From contig NZ_CP076103.1 in NCBI RefSeq assembly GCF_018732085.1, forward strand, positions 992,001-1,056,000: a stretch of 64,000 nt of DNA, given 5' to 3'. The DNA comes from Lysobacter capsici (lineage in GTDB: Bacteria > Pseudomonadota > Gammaproteobacteria > Xanthomonadales > Xanthomonadaceae). The first letter of the stretch is position 1. Every line of letters starts with the position of its first letter. A model generated the notes under the pieces. The model searched no databases. It was not told the DNA's origin and saw only the letters and a program-made list of their open reading frames with translations. Shown here piece after piece: positions 47,908 to 57,935 of the stretch. The position numbers were made by a program, and so were the translations under genes.

Positions 47908-48935
47908 CACGCAGCCTCTTCTTGTCGTTCGCCCTGGGTGGCGGCGGGAGCGGCTGCGGTCTGCGCTTTCGGCGCGTTGTCCAGCCACTTCATGTTGGCG
48001 CGCAGCTTCTTGCCGACCGCTTCGATCGGATGCTCCAGGTCGCCTTGCTTGAGCGCCTTGTAGTTGGCGTTGCCGGCGGCGTATTCGGCGATCCACTGCC
48101 TGGCGAAGGTGCCGTCCTGGATTTCGGTCAGCACTTTGCGCATCTGCGCCTTGGTGTGATCGTCGACGATGTAGGTGCCGCGGGTCAGCGCGCCGTACTG
48201 CGCGGTCTCGCTGATGAACTCGTGCATGCGGGTCACGCCGCCCTCGTAGAACAGGTCGACGATCAGCTTGAGTTCGTGCAGGCATTCGTAGTAGGCGACT
48301 TCCGGCTGATAACCGGCTTCGACCAGGGTTTCCCAACCGGCCTGGACCAGCTTGGTCGCGCCGCCGCACAGCACCGCCTGCTCGCCGAACAGATCGGTCT
48401 CGGTTTCTTCCTTGAACGTGGTCTTGATCGCGTTCTGACGCGCACCGCCGATGCCGCCGCAGTAGGTCAGGGCGAATTCCTCGGCGCGGCCGGTCTGGTC
48501 CTGATGCACGGCATAGACGCTCGGCACGCCGCGGCCGATCTCGTATTCGCGGCGCACCAGCGCGCCCGGGCCTTTCGGCGCGACCAGTACGACATCGAGA
48601 TCGGCGCGCGGGGTGATCTGGCCGTAATGCACGTTGAAGCCGTGCGCGAACAGCAGGCAGGCGCCTTGCTTGATGTTGGGTTCGATGACATCGCGGTACA
48701 GCTGCGGCTGGACCATGTCGGGCGTCAGCACCGCGACCAGTTCAGCTTCCGCGACCGCTTCGGCCGGGGTCTTGACGGTGAAGCCGTCGGCCTTGGCCTT
48801 GAGTTCGGTCGGGCCGCCCGGACGCAGGCCGACGGTGACGTCGAAACCCGAATCGCGAAGGTTGAGCGCGTGCGCGCGGCCCTGGCTGCCGTAGCCGACG
48901 ACGGCGATCTTGGGATGGAAGGTGGTAGCGGTCAT
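47907..48935 (-). CDS. ilvC: ketol-acid reductoisomerase, class I
   Basis: 342 residues, class I length. The NADPH-binding motif is [19 protein letters not shown]; metal-site regions are [19 protein letters not shown] and [24 protein letters not shown] with Glu ligands, then [14 protein letters not shown] short Ala/Gln-rich tail follows residue 325. It isomerises and reduces acetolactate. A 131-bp gap containing a REP pair separates it from ilvD. Confidence 0.97.
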   Translation of the reverse strand: MTATTFHPKIAVVGYGSQGRAHALNLRDSGFDVTVGLRPGGPTELKAKADGFTVKTPAEAVAEAELVAVLTPDMVQPQLYRDVIEPNIKQGACLLFAHGFNVHYGQITPRADLDVVLVAPKGPGALVRREYEIGRGVPSVYAVHQDQTGRAEEFALTYCGGIGGARQNAIKTTFKEETETDLFGEQAVLCGGATKLVQAGWETLVEAGYQPEVAYYECLHELKLIVDLFYEGGVTRMHEFISETAQYGALTRGTYIVDDHTKAQMRKVLTEIQDGTFARQWIAEYAAGNANYKALKQGDLEHPIEAVGKKLRANMKWLDNAPKAQTAAAPAATQGERQEEAA

Positions 48936-48976
48936 GTCGATGGTCTCTGGAGGAGGTTGCGGTTCGATGCTGGCGG

Positions 48977-49083
48977 GATGTAGGAGCGGCGTGAGCCGCG
49001 ATTCGTTGTTGCAGATGAGAGGGATGCTTGAAGTTTCGTAATGTCGGGCGGCCTCGCGGTCGCGGCTTACGCCGCTCCTGCCA
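48977..49083. repeat. inverted pair of TGTAGGAGCGGCG-family repeats between ilvD and ilvC
   Basis: Arms at about 48977-49003 (TGTAGGAGCGGCGTGAGCC) and 49054-49083 (inverse). The second arm runs into the last codons of ilvD. Confidence 0.8.
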
Positions 49084-50803
49084 GGGCAGGTTCTTCGATC
49101 AACGTGGCGTCGATCTTTTTCGCCGGCGGCGATTGCAGCGGGCCGGGCGCGGTGACCGCGCCCTGCGAGGCCGAACCGACCAAGCGCGCGTACTTGGCCA
49201 GCACGCCGGTGGTCACGCGCGGCGCGATGCGCGCCGGTTCGCGCGTGGACAAATCAGCGGCGACGTTCAAGGTGCGCGTGGCGACGTCGATGCTGACCCG
49301 GTCGCCCTCGCGCAGACGTGCGATCGGGCCGCCGTGCGCGGCTTCCGGCGAGATGTGGCCGACCATGAAGCCATGAGTCGCGCCGCTGAAACGGCCGTCG
49401 GTGATCAAGGCCACGTCGTTGCTCAGACCCTGGCCCACCAATGCCGCGGTCACCGCCAACATTTCGCGCATGCCCGGCCCACCGGTCGGACCTTCGAAGC
49501 GGATCACCACGATGTCGCCAGCGTGGATCTGTCGCGCCTGCACCGCGGCGAACGCGGCTTCTTCCGAATCGAACACGCGTGCCGGGCCTTCGAAATGTTC
49601 GCGGCCGTGGCCGGCCAGCTTGAGGATGCAGCCTTCCGGCGCGAGGTTGCCGTAGATGATCGAATAGCCGCCGCGCGGCTTGAGCGGATCGGCGACCGGA
49701 CGCACCACGTCCTGTTCGTCGGCCATCACCGCTTCGGACAGCTCGGCGAAAAAGGAACGGCCGGTGACCGTGGCGATATCCTCGATCAGACCGGCCGTCT
49801 TCAGCTCGCGCGCCACCAGCGCCGCGCCGCCGAATTCGAACATTTCCGCGGCGGTATAGCGTCCGCCGGGTTTCAGGTCGGCGATCACCGGCGTGTGCGC
49901 GGCGGCTTCGAATTCTTCCAGGTCGAAGGCGACGCCGGCTTCGTGCGCGATCGCCAGCAGATGCAGCGCGGCGTTGGTCGAACCGGCGGTGGCCGAGACC
50001 GCGCGCGCGGCGTTGCGCAGCGAGGCCGGCGTCAGCAGCGTGCGCGGGGTCGGGCCGCCGTTGCGCAGTTGCTGCATCACCAGCTCGCCGCACAGGCGCG
50101 CGGCTTCGGGCTTGTCGTCGTGGATCGCGGGAATGTCGTTGTAGCCCAGCGGCGACAGGCCCAGGAAGGTCAGCACCATCGCCATGGTGTTGGCGGTGAA
50201 CTGGCCGCCGCAGGCGCCGGCGCCGGGGCAGGCGTGCGATTCGATGCGGTGCAGTTCGGCGTCGTCGATGCGTCCGGCCGAATGCGCGCCGACCGCTTCG
50301 AACACGTCCTGCACGGTCAGCGGCTTGTCGTCGCTGGCGCCTTTCTTCGACGGGCAATGGCCCGGCATGATCGTGCCGCCGTAGAGGATCACGGTCGGGA
50401 TATCCAGGCGCGCCGCCGCCATCGCCGCGGCCGGGATGGTCTTGTCGCAGCCGACCAGCAGCACCATCGCGTCCAGGCAGTGGCCGGACACCGCCAGTTC
50501 GATCGAATCGGCGATGGTTTCGCGCGAGGCCAGCGACGCGCGCATGCCGTCGGTGCCCATCGCGATGCCGTCGGTGACGGCGATGGTGTTGAACTCGATC
50601 GGCGTGCCGCCGCCGTCATGCACGCCGCGGCGCACGTGCTGGGCCAGGTCGCGCAGGGTGATGTTGCACGGCGACACGTCCGACCAGGTGTGGACGACGG
50701 CGACCAGCGGTCTGGCGATGGCCGCGTCGTCGAGGCCCGTGGCGCGCAGCATCGCGCGCGCAGGGGCTCGGGCCGGGCCTTGCTTGATGGCGTTGCTTCT
50801 CAC
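49067..50803 (-). CDS. ilvD: dihydroxy-acid dehydratase
   Basis: 578 residues. Fe-S cysteines are in [19 protein letters not shown] and [40 protein letters not shown] and [11 protein letters not shown] are diagnostic. It dehydrates dihydroxyisovalerate and dihydroxymethylvalerate. It is the first structural gene after the ilv leader and attenuator. The last residues (EEPALAGAA) are encoded by a REP arm, so the original C-terminus may have been overwritten. Confidence 0.96.
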   Translation of the reverse strand: MRSNAIKQGPARAPARAMLRATGLDDAAIARPLVAVVHTWSDVSPCNITLRDLAQHVRRGVHDGGGTPIEFNTIAVTDGIAMGTDGMRASLASRETIADSIELAVSGHCLDAMVLLVGCDKTIPAAAMAAARLDIPTVILYGGTIMPGHCPSKKGASDDKPLTVQDVFEAVGAHSAGRIDDAELHRIESHACPGAGACGGQFTANTMAMVLTFLGLSPLGYNDIPAIHDDKPEAARLCGELVMQQLRNGGPTPRTLLTPASLRNAARAVSATAGSTNAALHLLAIAHEAGVAFDLEEFEAAAHTPVIADLKPGGRYTAAEMFEFGGAALVARELKTAGLIEDIATVTGRSFFAELSEAVMADEQDVVRPVADPLKPRGGYSIIYGNLAPEGCILKLAGHGREHFEGPARVFDSEEAAFAAVQARQIHAGDIVVIRFEGPTGGPGMREMLAVTAALVGQGLSNDVALITDGRFSGATHGFMVGHISPEAAHGGPIARLREGDRVSIDVATRTLNVAADLSTREPARIAPRVTTGVLAKYARLVGSASQGAVTAPGPLQSPPAKKIDATLIEEPALAGAA

Positions 50804-50880
50804 GAACGGCGATTCCTTTGCTGCGAATCCTTCGCAGTGCCCGCACGTCCGCGTGCGGTGTTTTCAGGAACCCAGGGCCG

Positions 50881-50918
50881 TAAAACGAAAAACCCCGCGC
50901 CTTTGGGGCGCGGGGTTC
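50881..50918 (-). terminator. attenuator terminator of the ilv operon
   Basis: On the minus strand AACCCCGCGCC, a CCAA loop and GGCGCGGGGTT form a strong stem followed by TTTTTCGTTTTA. It lies 32 nt after the leader peptide stop and 78 nt before ilvD. The leader-end segment at 50953-50973 (AGCGCGGG and GGGTTC on the minus strand) can pair with the 5' arm (CCCGCGC, GAACCC), giving a competing antiterminator. Confidence 0.88.
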
Positions 50919-50949
50919 AGGTTCTTTCGACCTTGGGTTGTGTGGTTTT

Positions 50950-51117
50950 CTACACGAACCCGACTCCCGCGCTGGTAAGCCCGGTAATAAGTACGAGGAC
51001 GAGAATAATCGTGGCGATCGCGGGTGCGGCCTTGAGCAGCGATGCGCGCAGCGCCGCGTTCGAGGCCTGGGCGGCCTGGAGCGAAGTGGGCTTGCGGTGG
51101 TTGTTGCGCTGCGTCAT
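50950..51117 (-). CDS. ilvL: ilv operon leader peptide
   Basis: 55 residues ending in TAG. Residues 1-33 are hydrophilic/Ala-rich; residues 34-44 (IATIILVLVLI) are a run of Ile, Leu and Val codons using ATT, GTA and CTT, which are uncommon in this GC-rich DNA. GLTSAGVGFV closes the peptide. Ribosome stalling in the run would leave the leader-end RNA free to block the terminator at 50881-50918; in abundance the ribosome reaches the stop and the terminator forms. This is the classic Ile/Leu/Val attenuation logic, read from sequence. No Shine-Dalgarno sequence precedes the ATG. Confidence 0.85.
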   Translation of the reverse strand: MTQRNNHRKPTSLQAAQASNAALRASLLKAAPAIATIILVLVLITGLTSAGVGFV

Positions 51118-51125
51118 GGGGTCGA

Positions 51126-51154
51126 GAAGACCATGCCCGTTTGGGGCTTGTCAA
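51126..51154 (-). promoter_or_regulatory. promoter of the ilv operon
   Basis: Perfect -35 TTGACA (51154-51149) and, 17 nt on, a weak -10 region GTCTTC/TCTTCT (about 51131-51125). The predicted start falls at or within a few bases of the leader ATG at 51117, so the leader mRNA could be leaderless. Confidence 0.6.
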
Positions 51155-51385
51155 TAGTTTCTGGAAAAACCATCGCGAACCGTGGCGCCGGTCGCGCCGG
51201 CTTCACGACCCCGATCGCTGACGGCGGTCGGGGTCCCAGTCGATCGGAACCGCCCGGTGGCCTTGGGCATCGAGCCGACCGGTGTGGATGCGCGAGGGCC
51301 CGTTCGAGGCCGACGCGAATCGACGTCGCCCCGGCGCCCGTGCTCCGGCGCCGACGGGGCGAGCGCCTGGCCGTCGCGGCTCAAT

Positions 51386-52384
51386 TCAATCCCCGCCGCG
51401 TGCCGGGGCGAAGTAAGCCGAGCTGTCCACGAATGCCTTGACCGCCTTGGGATCGGTGAACTCCAGCTCGATCATCCCTGCGATCGCGGCCGTCTTGTCG
51501 GCGGCCTTGCGGTAGTACGCATCGCAGATCGCATAGCCGACGTAATACCCCAGGTCGCGCACCTTGAAGGCGTTGTCGGTGTCGTTGTACAGCCAGCCGT
51601 CGGTGTTTTCGCCGTCCATCTGCTGGACGAACGCGGCCTTGATCGCGGTCTCGTTGGCCGGGCCGTACTCGACGTACGGCAGCTGCGGCTTGCGGCCGGT
51701 GACCCGTTCGGCGACGAAGTCGGCGACGCCTTCGTACAAGGCTTGACCCAGCAAGGTGCTGCCGGGGCCGCGCTGTTGCGTATGCACGAACTCGTGCATG
51801 GCCAGCAAGCTCATGGTCTCGAACGGTCGGCTGCGGAAGTAGGTGGCGAGCCAGTCGCGCATCTTGGGCGGCATGTCCGAGGTATCGACGCTGTCGTCGC
51901 CGGTGGCGAGTTCGGCGCCTATCAGCACCTTGTCGTCCTGGGTGGTGCCGCTGGACTTCAGCGCTCCGATCGCGATGTAGATGGCGGCCGGCCGCAAGCG
52001 CGGATACAGGGTCTGGAACTTGCGCAGTTCCGGTTCCAGTTCGGCGATCGCCGAGCGCGCGCGCAGGGTGTGCGGCCGGACCGAGGTCCAGTAACGCGGA
52101 TAGGCGCGGATGGCGTCGACATACGATTGCGCGGTGTAGCCTTTCACCGCCATGAAGGCTTTCAACCCGGCGGTGCCCCGGTCGATGTAGCGGCGTTGCA
52201 GGATCTGCACCTGCCGCGCCGGGTCGTCGGTGGTGAGCGCCTCGTCGTAGGCGTCCCAGAAATGGTCGATGTCGGTGGAAGACACGGTCGGTCGATGAAT
52301 CGTCTCGCTGGCCGGCGCCGCTACGGCGGCGCCGGAAAGCAGGAAAACGATCAGCGCAAGGCTCAGCGAACGCGGGATGGTCAT
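51386..52384 (-). CDS. secreted metallopeptidase-like protein (DUF2268/GldB-like)
   Basis: 332 residues from ATG 52384. Residues 1-23 are a signal peptide (SLSLALIVFLLSGAAVAAPA). The zinc motif is SLLAMHEFVHTQQ (His197, Glu198, His201), with a probable third ligand Glu218 in ALYEGVADFVAE. This HExxH...YEGxADF arrangement resembles DUF2268 putative Zn-dependent proteases and GldB-like proteins. The substrate is unknown. It lies between the ilv promoter and thrC without clear operon links; the 230 bp on its 3' side hold only the ilv promoter. Confidence 0.75.
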   Translation of the reverse strand: MTIPRSLSLALIVFLLSGAAVAAPASETIHRPTVSSTDIDHFWDAYDEALTTDDPARQVQILQRRYIDRGTAGLKAFMAVKGYTAQSYVDAIRAYPRYWTSVRPHTLRARSAIAELEPELRKFQTLYPRLRPAAIYIAIGALKSSGTTQDDKVLIGAELATGDDSVDTSDMPPKMRDWLATYFRSRPFETMSLLAMHEFVHTQQRGPGSTLLGQALYEGVADFVAERVTGRKPQLPYVEYGPANETAIKAAFVQQMDGENTDGWLYNDTDNAFKVRDLGYYVGYAICDAYYRKAADKTAAIAGMIELEFTDPKAVKAFVDSSAYFAPARGGD

Positions 52385-52501
52385 GCGGCCTGTCAACGTC
52401 GGGACGGTGGATGGCTGCATTGGATGCGTCGAGCCGGCATTGGGTTTAGCCGGCGACGGGATCGCGGCGACGCGTCCGGCCATCGACGCAGGGGCTTCGA
52501 C

Positions 52502-53794
52502 TCAGGGATGGGCCAGCAGCCGTTCGCGCAACGCCGCATAGTCGGCCGCCATCGCTTCGGCCGAGGCCGGCCGCGCCAACGACTGCGCCAACGCCGGCGG
52601 CGGGTCGACCGCGTGCCCGACCAGCGGCTCGACGATGCTGTCGAACTTGGCCGGATGCGCGGTGGCGACCACCGCCCACGGGCGTTCGTCGCCTTGAACA
52701 CGCAGCGTTTCCAGCACGTGCAGGCCGGTCGCGGTGTGCGGGCAGGGCACGATGCCGTGGCGTTGCGGCGCGGCGCGGATGGTTTCGACGATGGTGGCGT
52801 CGTCGACGCCGTCGGCATGAATCGCCGCGCGCAGTTGCGCATCGTCGCGATGCCAGTGGCGCAGGCGTTCGAAGTTGCTCGGCGCGCCCACGTCCATCGC
52901 GTTGGCGAGGGTGGCGCGGGTCGGCTGGGCGGCGTAGTCGGCGCCGGCGAAGTAGCGCGGCAACGTGTCGTTGGCGTTGGTCGCCAGACGGATCTCGCCG
53001 ATCGGCAGGCCCATGCGCTTGGCCACCAGCGCGGCGCAGGTGTTGCCGAGGTTGCCGGTGGGGATGATGAAGTTGAGCGGTTCGCCGCGCTGCGCGTAGT
53101 GATGCGATGCCGCGTGGGCGTAGTAGGCCGCCTGCGGCAGCAGACGGCCCAGGCTGATGCTGTTGGCCGAGCTCAGCGGGCGTCGCGCGCGCAGGTCTTC
53201 GTCCGACAAGGCCTGCTTGGCCAGGCGCTGGCAGGCGTCGAAATCGCCGTCGACGCGCAGCGCCTGCACGTTGTCGCCCCAGCAGCCCAGGCCGTGCGCC
53301 TGGCGCGGCGAGACCCGACCGTCGGGATAGAGAATGACCACGTTGAAGCCCGGGCGGCGATGGAACGCGGCGGCGACCGCGGCGCCGGTGTCGCCGGAGG
53401 TGGCGACCAAGATGGTGGTGGGCGCCTCGCTGTGCGCTTTCAGTCCGCTCAGCGCCTCGGCCAGGAAGCGCGCGGCATAGTCCTTGAACGCGGCCGTGGG
53501 GCCGTGGAACAGCTCCAGCAGCCAGTCGTCGGCGCGCGCGAGCGGGCGCAGCGGGGCGTCGAACGAATACGCGCGCGCGCAGATCTCGGCGAGGTTCGGC
53601 TTCAGTGCGGAGTGTTCGAAATAAGGCGCGAGCACGGCATGCGCGGTGTCGGCCAGCGACGTGGTGTCGAGCGGTTGCGTCAGCGTCGGGAGGTACTCGG
53701 GGATGTACAGGCCGCCGTCGGGCGCGAGGCCGGCCGACAGCGCCGCGTCGATGGCGGTGGGCGGCGTTCGTCCGCAGGTGCTGAGGAAGTTCAT
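52502..53794 (-). CDS. thrC: threonine synthase
   Basis: 430 residues. The N-terminal MNFLSTCGRTPPTAIDAALSAGLAPDGGLYIP, the PLP Lys in HGPTAAFKDYAARFLAE, ATSGDTGAAVAAAF and IPTGNLGNTCAALVAKRMG identify it. It converts O-phosphohomoserine to threonine. It follows thrB on the same strand after a 336-bp gap filled by repeats, so cotranscription is uncertain. Confidence 0.97.
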   Translation of the reverse strand: MNFLSTCGRTPPTAIDAALSAGLAPDGGLYIPEYLPTLTQPLDTTSLADTAHAVLAPYFEHSALKPNLAEICARAYSFDAPLRPLARADDWLLELFHGPTAAFKDYAARFLAEALSGLKAHSEAPTTILVATSGDTGAAVAAAFHRRPGFNVVILYPDGRVSPRQAHGLGCWGDNVQALRVDGDFDACQRLAKQALSDEDLRARRPLSSANSISLGRLLPQAAYYAHAASHHYAQRGEPLNFIIPTGNLGNTCAALVAKRMGLPIGEIRLATNANDTLPRYFAGADYAAQPTRATLANAMDVGAPSNFERLRHWHRDDAQLRAAIHADGVDDATIVETIRAAPQRHGIVPCPHTATGLHVLETLRVQGDERPWAVVATAHPAKFDSIVEPLVGHAVDPPPALAQSLARPASAEAMAADYAALRERLLAHP

Positions 53795-53830
53795 GGTCGG
53801 TCTCTTGGGGGAGGCGGCGTTGGGGGGCTT

Positions 53831-53922
53831 GGAGCTAGGAGCAAAGAGCTAGGAGCAAAGAGCGAGGAGCTGAGCTAAGAGCTAAGAGCTAAGAGCTAAG
53901 AGCTAAGAGCTAAGAGCTAAGA
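53831..53922. repeat. heptanucleotide tandem repeat between thrB and thrC
   Basis: Seven perfect GCTAAGA copies at 53874-53922, preceded by degenerate 14-bp units (GAGCTAGGAGCAAA) from about 53831. The array begins 36 bp upstream of the thrC ATG. Confidence 0.9.
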
Positions 53923-53923
53923 G

Positions 53924-54103
53924 CAAATCCCCCCTAGCCCCCCTTTTTCAAAGGGGGGAAGCGTTAGGTGGGGACGTGGTGATGGGGTGGTGCGCAGATA
54001 CGAGTGAGCGCGTCGAGCGGCGCGTTGGATGGGCGGGCGGCATCAAGTGCGCGCAGAGCCGTTCCCCCCTTTGAAAAAGGGGGGCTAGGGGGGATTTGCT
54101 TTC
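53924..54103. repeat. inverted pair of CCCCCCTTTTTCAAAGGGGGG-family repeats between thrB and thrC
   Basis: Arms at about 53923-53961 and 54062-54103, with outer GCAAATCCCCCCTAG flanks. No gene was seen between them. Confidence 0.85.
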
Positions 54104-54130
54104 CCCCCAAAGCCACCGCGCTCGCCCACA

Positions 54131-55114
54131 TCAACCGATCACATCCGCGCGCGGCCCGCTCACCGCCGTGACATAAGCGCGCGAATCGAAGCCCGCATCG
54201 GCGAACGCGGCGCGCATCGCCGGCGCGGCGACGCTGGCCTGCGCCCTCGATGCGAACCAGGCGAAGCAGCTCGGGCCGGCGCCGGAGATGCTCGCGCCGA
54301 GCGCGGCGTGATCGAGCGCGGCGGCCTTGACCGCGGCGAACCCGGGAATCAGCGGCGCGCGGCGCGGTTCGACCAGCAGATCGACCAGGCCTTCGCGCAG
54401 CAGTTGGGTGTCGCCGCGTTGCAGGCCGGTCAGGAACAGAGCCAGGTGCGCGCTTTGCTTGACCACCAGCGACAGCGGATACGGATCGGCCAGCACCGCG
54501 CGCGCGCGGCGCGTTTCCAGGACCTGATCGGGATGCACCACCACCGCGTACAACCAGTCGGGCACCGACAACGCAATCATCCGGGTCGAGGTCGCCATCA
54601 CCACGCCGCCGAGCAGCATCGGCGCGACGTTGTCGCCGTGGCGGCTGCCGCTGGACACCGATTCGCCGTCGAGCGCGAATTCGTACAGCGCATCGCGCGA
54701 CAGCGGCTTGGCGAGCAAGGCATTGGCCGCTACCAAGGCCGCGACGCACGAGGCCGCAGAACCGCCCAGCCCCGAACCCAGCGGAATGCCCTTGTCCAGC
54801 TCCAGTTCGAAGCCATGCGCAAGCCCGAGCTTGGCGCGCAGACTGATCAAGGCCTGGCCCGCGGTGTTGCGTTCGGCCTCCAGCGGCAGCGAATCCGCGC
54901 CGGGCACGTCGCCGCGGATCGCGCGGATGCGCACCACCGGTTCGTCGATGCGCCGCACCGTGGCGACATCGCGCGGCCCGTCGATCGAATGGCCGAGCAC
55001 GTCGAACCCGACGCCGATGTTGCCGACGCTGCCGGGCGCGAACGCGCGCGCCTGCTGCGCGTCGCTGGCGATGGCGTCGGAACGGGCGGGTGAAGCGGGC
55101 GAGGCTGCGCTCAT
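54131..55114 (-). CDS. thrB: homoserine kinase
   Basis: 327 residues, GHMP kinase. [20 protein letters not shown] and the ATP motif [20 protein letters not shown] are clear, and [12 protein letters not shown] closes the fold. It phosphorylates homoserine for ThrC. The ATG overlaps the thrA end by 4 bp. Confidence 0.97.
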   Translation of the reverse strand: MSAASPASPARSDAIASDAQQARAFAPGSVGNIGVGFDVLGHSIDGPRDVATVRRIDEPVVRIRAIRGDVPGADSLPLEAERNTAGQALISLRAKLGLAHGFELELDKGIPLGSGLGGSAASCVAALVAANALLAKPLSRDALYEFALDGESVSSGSRHGDNVAPMLLGGVVMATSTRMIALSVPDWLYAVVVHPDQVLETRRARAVLADPYPLSLVVKQSAHLALFLTGLQRGDTQLLREGLVDLLVEPRRAPLIPGFAAVKAAALDHAALGASISGAGPSCFAWFASRAQASVAAPAMRAAFADAGFDSRAYVTAVSGPRADVIG

Positions 55115-57705
55115 GCACGAGCTCCGAGGGTTTGCGCGATCGTCAACAGGTCGCCGAACACGCCGGCGGCGGTGACATCCGGGCCCGCGCCGGGGCCCTG
55201 CACCACCAGTGGATTATCCGCGTAACGGCGGGTGCGGAACTGGATCAGGTTATCGGTCAGCGCGCCGTGCAAGGACGCATGCCCCGGCGGCGGCGAGACC
55301 ACGCCGACGCTGGCGCGGCCGTCGCGATCGAGGCGGGCCAGATAGCGCAGGCTCAGTCCGGCCGCGCGCGCGGCGTCGAAGCGTTGTTGCAGCGGTGCGT
55401 CGAGTTCGTGCAGGCGTTCGAAGAATTCGTCCTTCGACACCTCGCGCAGCGATTCGGGCACCAGGCTTTCGACCTCGATCTGGTCCAGCGACAGCGAACG
55501 CCCGGCCTCGCGCGCCAGGATCACCAGCTTGCGCGCGACGTCGGTGCCGGACAGATCGTCGCGCGGATCGGGTTCGGTGTAGCCCAGCGCATGCGCCTCG
55601 CGCACCAGTTCGGAAAACGCGGTCTGGCCGTCGTAGCGGTTGAACAGCCACGCCAGCGTGCCCGACAGGATGCCTTCGACCTCGGTCAACTCATCGCCGG
55701 TGTCGAGCAGCGAGCGCAAGGTCTGGATGATCGGCAGGCCGGCGCCGACGGTGGCTTCGTAGCGGAACTGGCCGCCGTTGCGCGAGGCTTCGCGGATCGC
55801 TTCGTAGCGTTCCAGCGGGCCCGCGCCGGCGTGCTTGCTCGGGGTGACGATGTGGATGCCGGCGGCGATCCATTGCGGGTAGTACGCGGCGACCGCGTCG
55901 CTGCCGCTGCAATCGACGATCAACGCGTGCGGGATGTGCTCGGCGCGCACGTGTTCGGCGAAGCGTTGCAGGTCCAGCGTTTCGGCATCGGTTGCGAAAT
56001 GTTCGCCGGCTTCGTCAAACGCCATCGCCCGCGGCGCCAGATGCATGCGGCGGCTGTCGGCGATCGCGCGCAGGCGCAGGTCGAGCCGCGAGTCGCGTTG
56101 GAAGCGCGGCTGCGCCGCGGCCAGTTGCGCGAGCAGTGCGCGCCCGACCTTGCCCGGTCCGATCAGGCCGAGCGAAATGCATTGCGGCGACAGCCAGAAC
56201 GCCGAGTGCGCCGCGCGCAGCGCGCGGGTCGCGTCGCGCGCGCCGATCGCCACCGAGATGTTGCGTTCGCCCGCGCCCTGGGCGATCGCGCGCAGGTTGA
56301 TGCGCGCCTTGGCCAGGCCGTCGAACAACTGCGCGGCGACGCCGGGCAGGCCGACCATGCCGTCGCCGACCGCGGCGAGCACGCAGATGTCGGGGGTGAT
56401 GGTGACGTCCTGCGCTTGCCCGTCGGCCATCGCATCGGCGAACGCGGCCAGGATCGCGGCGCGTCCGCGCTGCGCCTGATCGGCGCGCACCGCGCAGCAG
56501 ATCGAATGCTCGGAGGAACCTTGCGAGATCATCGTCACCGACACGCCGGCGCCGCGCAGCGCGCCGAACAGGCGCTCGGCGGTGCCGGGTACGCCGACCA
56601 TGCCGTTGCCGACCAGTTCCAGCACGGCCAGATCGTGGACCAGGCTCAGGCCCTTGACCGGCGCGCCGTCGGCCTGCGAGTGCAGGCTGATCAGCGTGCC
56701 CGGCGAATGCGGGTTGCGGGTGTTGCGGATGCGCAGCGGAATGCCGCGTTGCTGCACCGGCGCGAGCGTCTGCGGATGCAGCACCTTGGCGCCGAAATAC
56801 GCCAGTTCGCAGGCTTCGGCATACGACATCGACGGCAGGCAGACCGCGTCGGGCACCAGTCGCGGATCGGCCGACAGCACGCCGTCGACGTCGGTCCAGA
56901 TGGTCAGCGCGTCGGCGTCGAACAGGTTGGCGAAGATCGCCGCGGAGTAATCGCTGCCGTTGCGGCCCAGGGTGGTGTCGCGGCCGTGGCTGTCGCGGGC
57001 GACGAAACCGGTGATCACCACATTGCGGCCGGCGTGCTGTTTTCGCCACGCGTCCAGGCGTTCGCGGCTCAGCGTCCAGTCAACGCCTACGCCCATTTCG
57101 CCGGGATGCACGACCAGTACTTCGCGTGCGTCGAGCCGGGTCCAGCCGGCCGCGTCGCCGCCGACCGCGGCCAGCATCAGATGCGACGACAGCACTTCGC
57201 CCAGACCGGGCAGGGCGGCGGCGAATTGCTCGTCGGCTTGCGCCGCGACCCGCTCGAGCGCGCCGCGCAAGGCATCGAATTCGGCTTCCAGCACGGCGCG
57301 GGTGGCGTGGCGGCGATGCGGGTCGAGCGAATCGGCGGTGTCCAGATGACGGCGGCGCAACGCGGCCCAGGCCGGCGCCCAGTCCTGGCCGTCGCGGGCG
57401 GCCGCGACCAGGGCGACCAGGGCGTCGGTCACGCCCTGCATCGCCGAGACCACGGCGATGCGATGCGGCGAGCCGTCGTCGAGCAGGCCGACCGCGACCC
57501 GGTAGCGATCGGCATCGGCCAGGCTGCTGCCGCCGAACTTGTGGGCGTGGCGCGTCGGCGCCAGCGCGGCGGCGGATGCGAACGGAGCGACCGCCGCGGC
57601 GGCGGGCGTCAGTGCGGCGGAAAGGTCTGCCTGGGCTTCGGACGGCTCAGCCTCGACCACGTCGGGCTGGGCATCGAAAGCGGCTTGGTGCGGTGCGGAC
57701 GACAT
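55111..57705 (-). CDS. thrA: bifunctional aspartokinase/homoserine dehydrogenase I
   Basis: 864 residues. The aspartokinase begins with [17 protein letters not shown] near residue 53; [23 protein letters not shown] and [14 protein letters not shown] are its catalytic parts. Two ACT regions follow ([39 protein letters not shown]), as expected for threonine feedback control. The homoserine dehydrogenase has [18 protein letters not shown] and [16 protein letters not shown]. About 50 Ala/Pro-rich residues precede the kinase. The ribosome binding site AGGAGC is buried in an AGCTCC/GGAGCT hairpin. Confidence 0.97.
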   Translation of the reverse strand: MSSAPHQAAFDAQPDVVEAEPSEAQADLSAALTPAAAAVAPFASAAALAPTRHAHKFGGSSLADADRYRVAVGLLDDGSPHRIAVVSAMQGVTDALVALVAAARDGQDWAPAWAALRRRHLDTADSLDPHRRHATRAVLEAEFDALRGALERVAAQADEQFAAALPGLGEVLSSHLMLAAVGGDAAGWTRLDAREVLVVHPGEMGVGVDWTLSRERLDAWRKQHAGRNVVITGFVARDSHGRDTTLGRNGSDYSAAIFANLFDADALTIWTDVDGVLSADPRLVPDAVCLPSMSYAEACELAYFGAKVLHPQTLAPVQQRGIPLRIRNTRNPHSPGTLISLHSQADGAPVKGLSLVHDLAVLELVGNGMVGVPGTAERLFGALRGAGVSVTMISQGSSEHSICCAVRADQAQRGRAAILAAFADAMADGQAQDVTITPDICVLAAVGDGMVGLPGVAAQLFDGLAKARINLRAIAQGAGERNISVAIGARDATRALRAAHSAFWLSPQCISLGLIGPGKVGRALLAQLAAAQPRFQRDSRLDLRLRAIADSRRMHLAPRAMAFDEAGEHFATDAETLDLQRFAEHVRAEHIPHALIVDCSGSDAVAAYYPQWIAAGIHIVTPSKHAGAGPLERYEAIREASRNGGQFRYEATVGAGLPIIQTLRSLLDTGDELTEVEGILSGTLAWLFNRYDGQTAFSELVREAHALGYTEPDPRDDLSGTDVARKLVILAREAGRSLSLDQIEVESLVPESLREVSKDEFFERLHELDAPLQQRFDAARAAGLSLRYLARLDRDGRASVGVVSPPPGHASLHGALTDNLIQFRTRRYADNPLVVQGPGAGPDVTAAGVFGDLLTIAQTLGARA

Positions 57706-57709
57706 GGAA

Positions 57710-57816
57710 AGCTCCTGGTGGAGCTCCGCGTCCCGACTCGGGTGAGGCCAGCGGCCCGCACCCTGGTCGGGTGCGGAGCGGCGTGGTCTGTTAGCTGGAC
57801 ACGCCCGTCCGCACCC
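57710..57816 (-). promoter_or_regulatory. alternative RNA structures of the thr leader
   Basis: On the minus strand, segment 1 GGGTGCGGA (57816-57808, inside the leader ORF) pairs exactly with segment 2 TCCGCACCC (57777-57769). Segment 2 also pairs with segment 3 GGGTGCGG (57763-57756). Segment 3 forms GGGTG/CACCC plus GGCC/GGCC with segment 4 (57749-57740). This is a four-segment attenuator layout, but no T-tract follows segment 4. A further hairpin (57710-57725) covers the thrA ribosome binding site. Confidence 0.65.
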
Positions 57817-57928
57817 CTGTGGGAGTGGTACCGGTACCGGTGGTGGTAATCGACATCGACGCTACGCGCGAACCCCAGCCGGTGGGCTGGGTCGAGGCGT
57901 TGCGGTCGATGGCGAAGGCGGGGTGCAT
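57791..57928 (-). CDS. thrL: thr operon leader peptide
   Basis: 45 residues ending in TAA (a shorter 21-residue form could start at ATG 57856). The second half, ITTTGTGTTPTGVRTG (residues 27-42), has eight Thr codons and one Ile codon, the usual signature of threonine attenuation leaders. Stalling there would cover segment 1 of the leader RNA. No Shine-Dalgarno sequence is seen before ATG 57928. Confidence 0.85.
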   Translation of the reverse strand: MHPAFAIDRNASTQPTGWGSRVASMSITTTGTGTTPTGVRTGVSS

Positions 57929-57935
57929 GGGCTAG

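Noticed and set aside
50881..51117. T-box riboswitch ahead of ilvD
   Set aside because: No AGGGTGGNACCGCG-type T-box sequence or specifier stem; the leader ORF and terminator explain the region.
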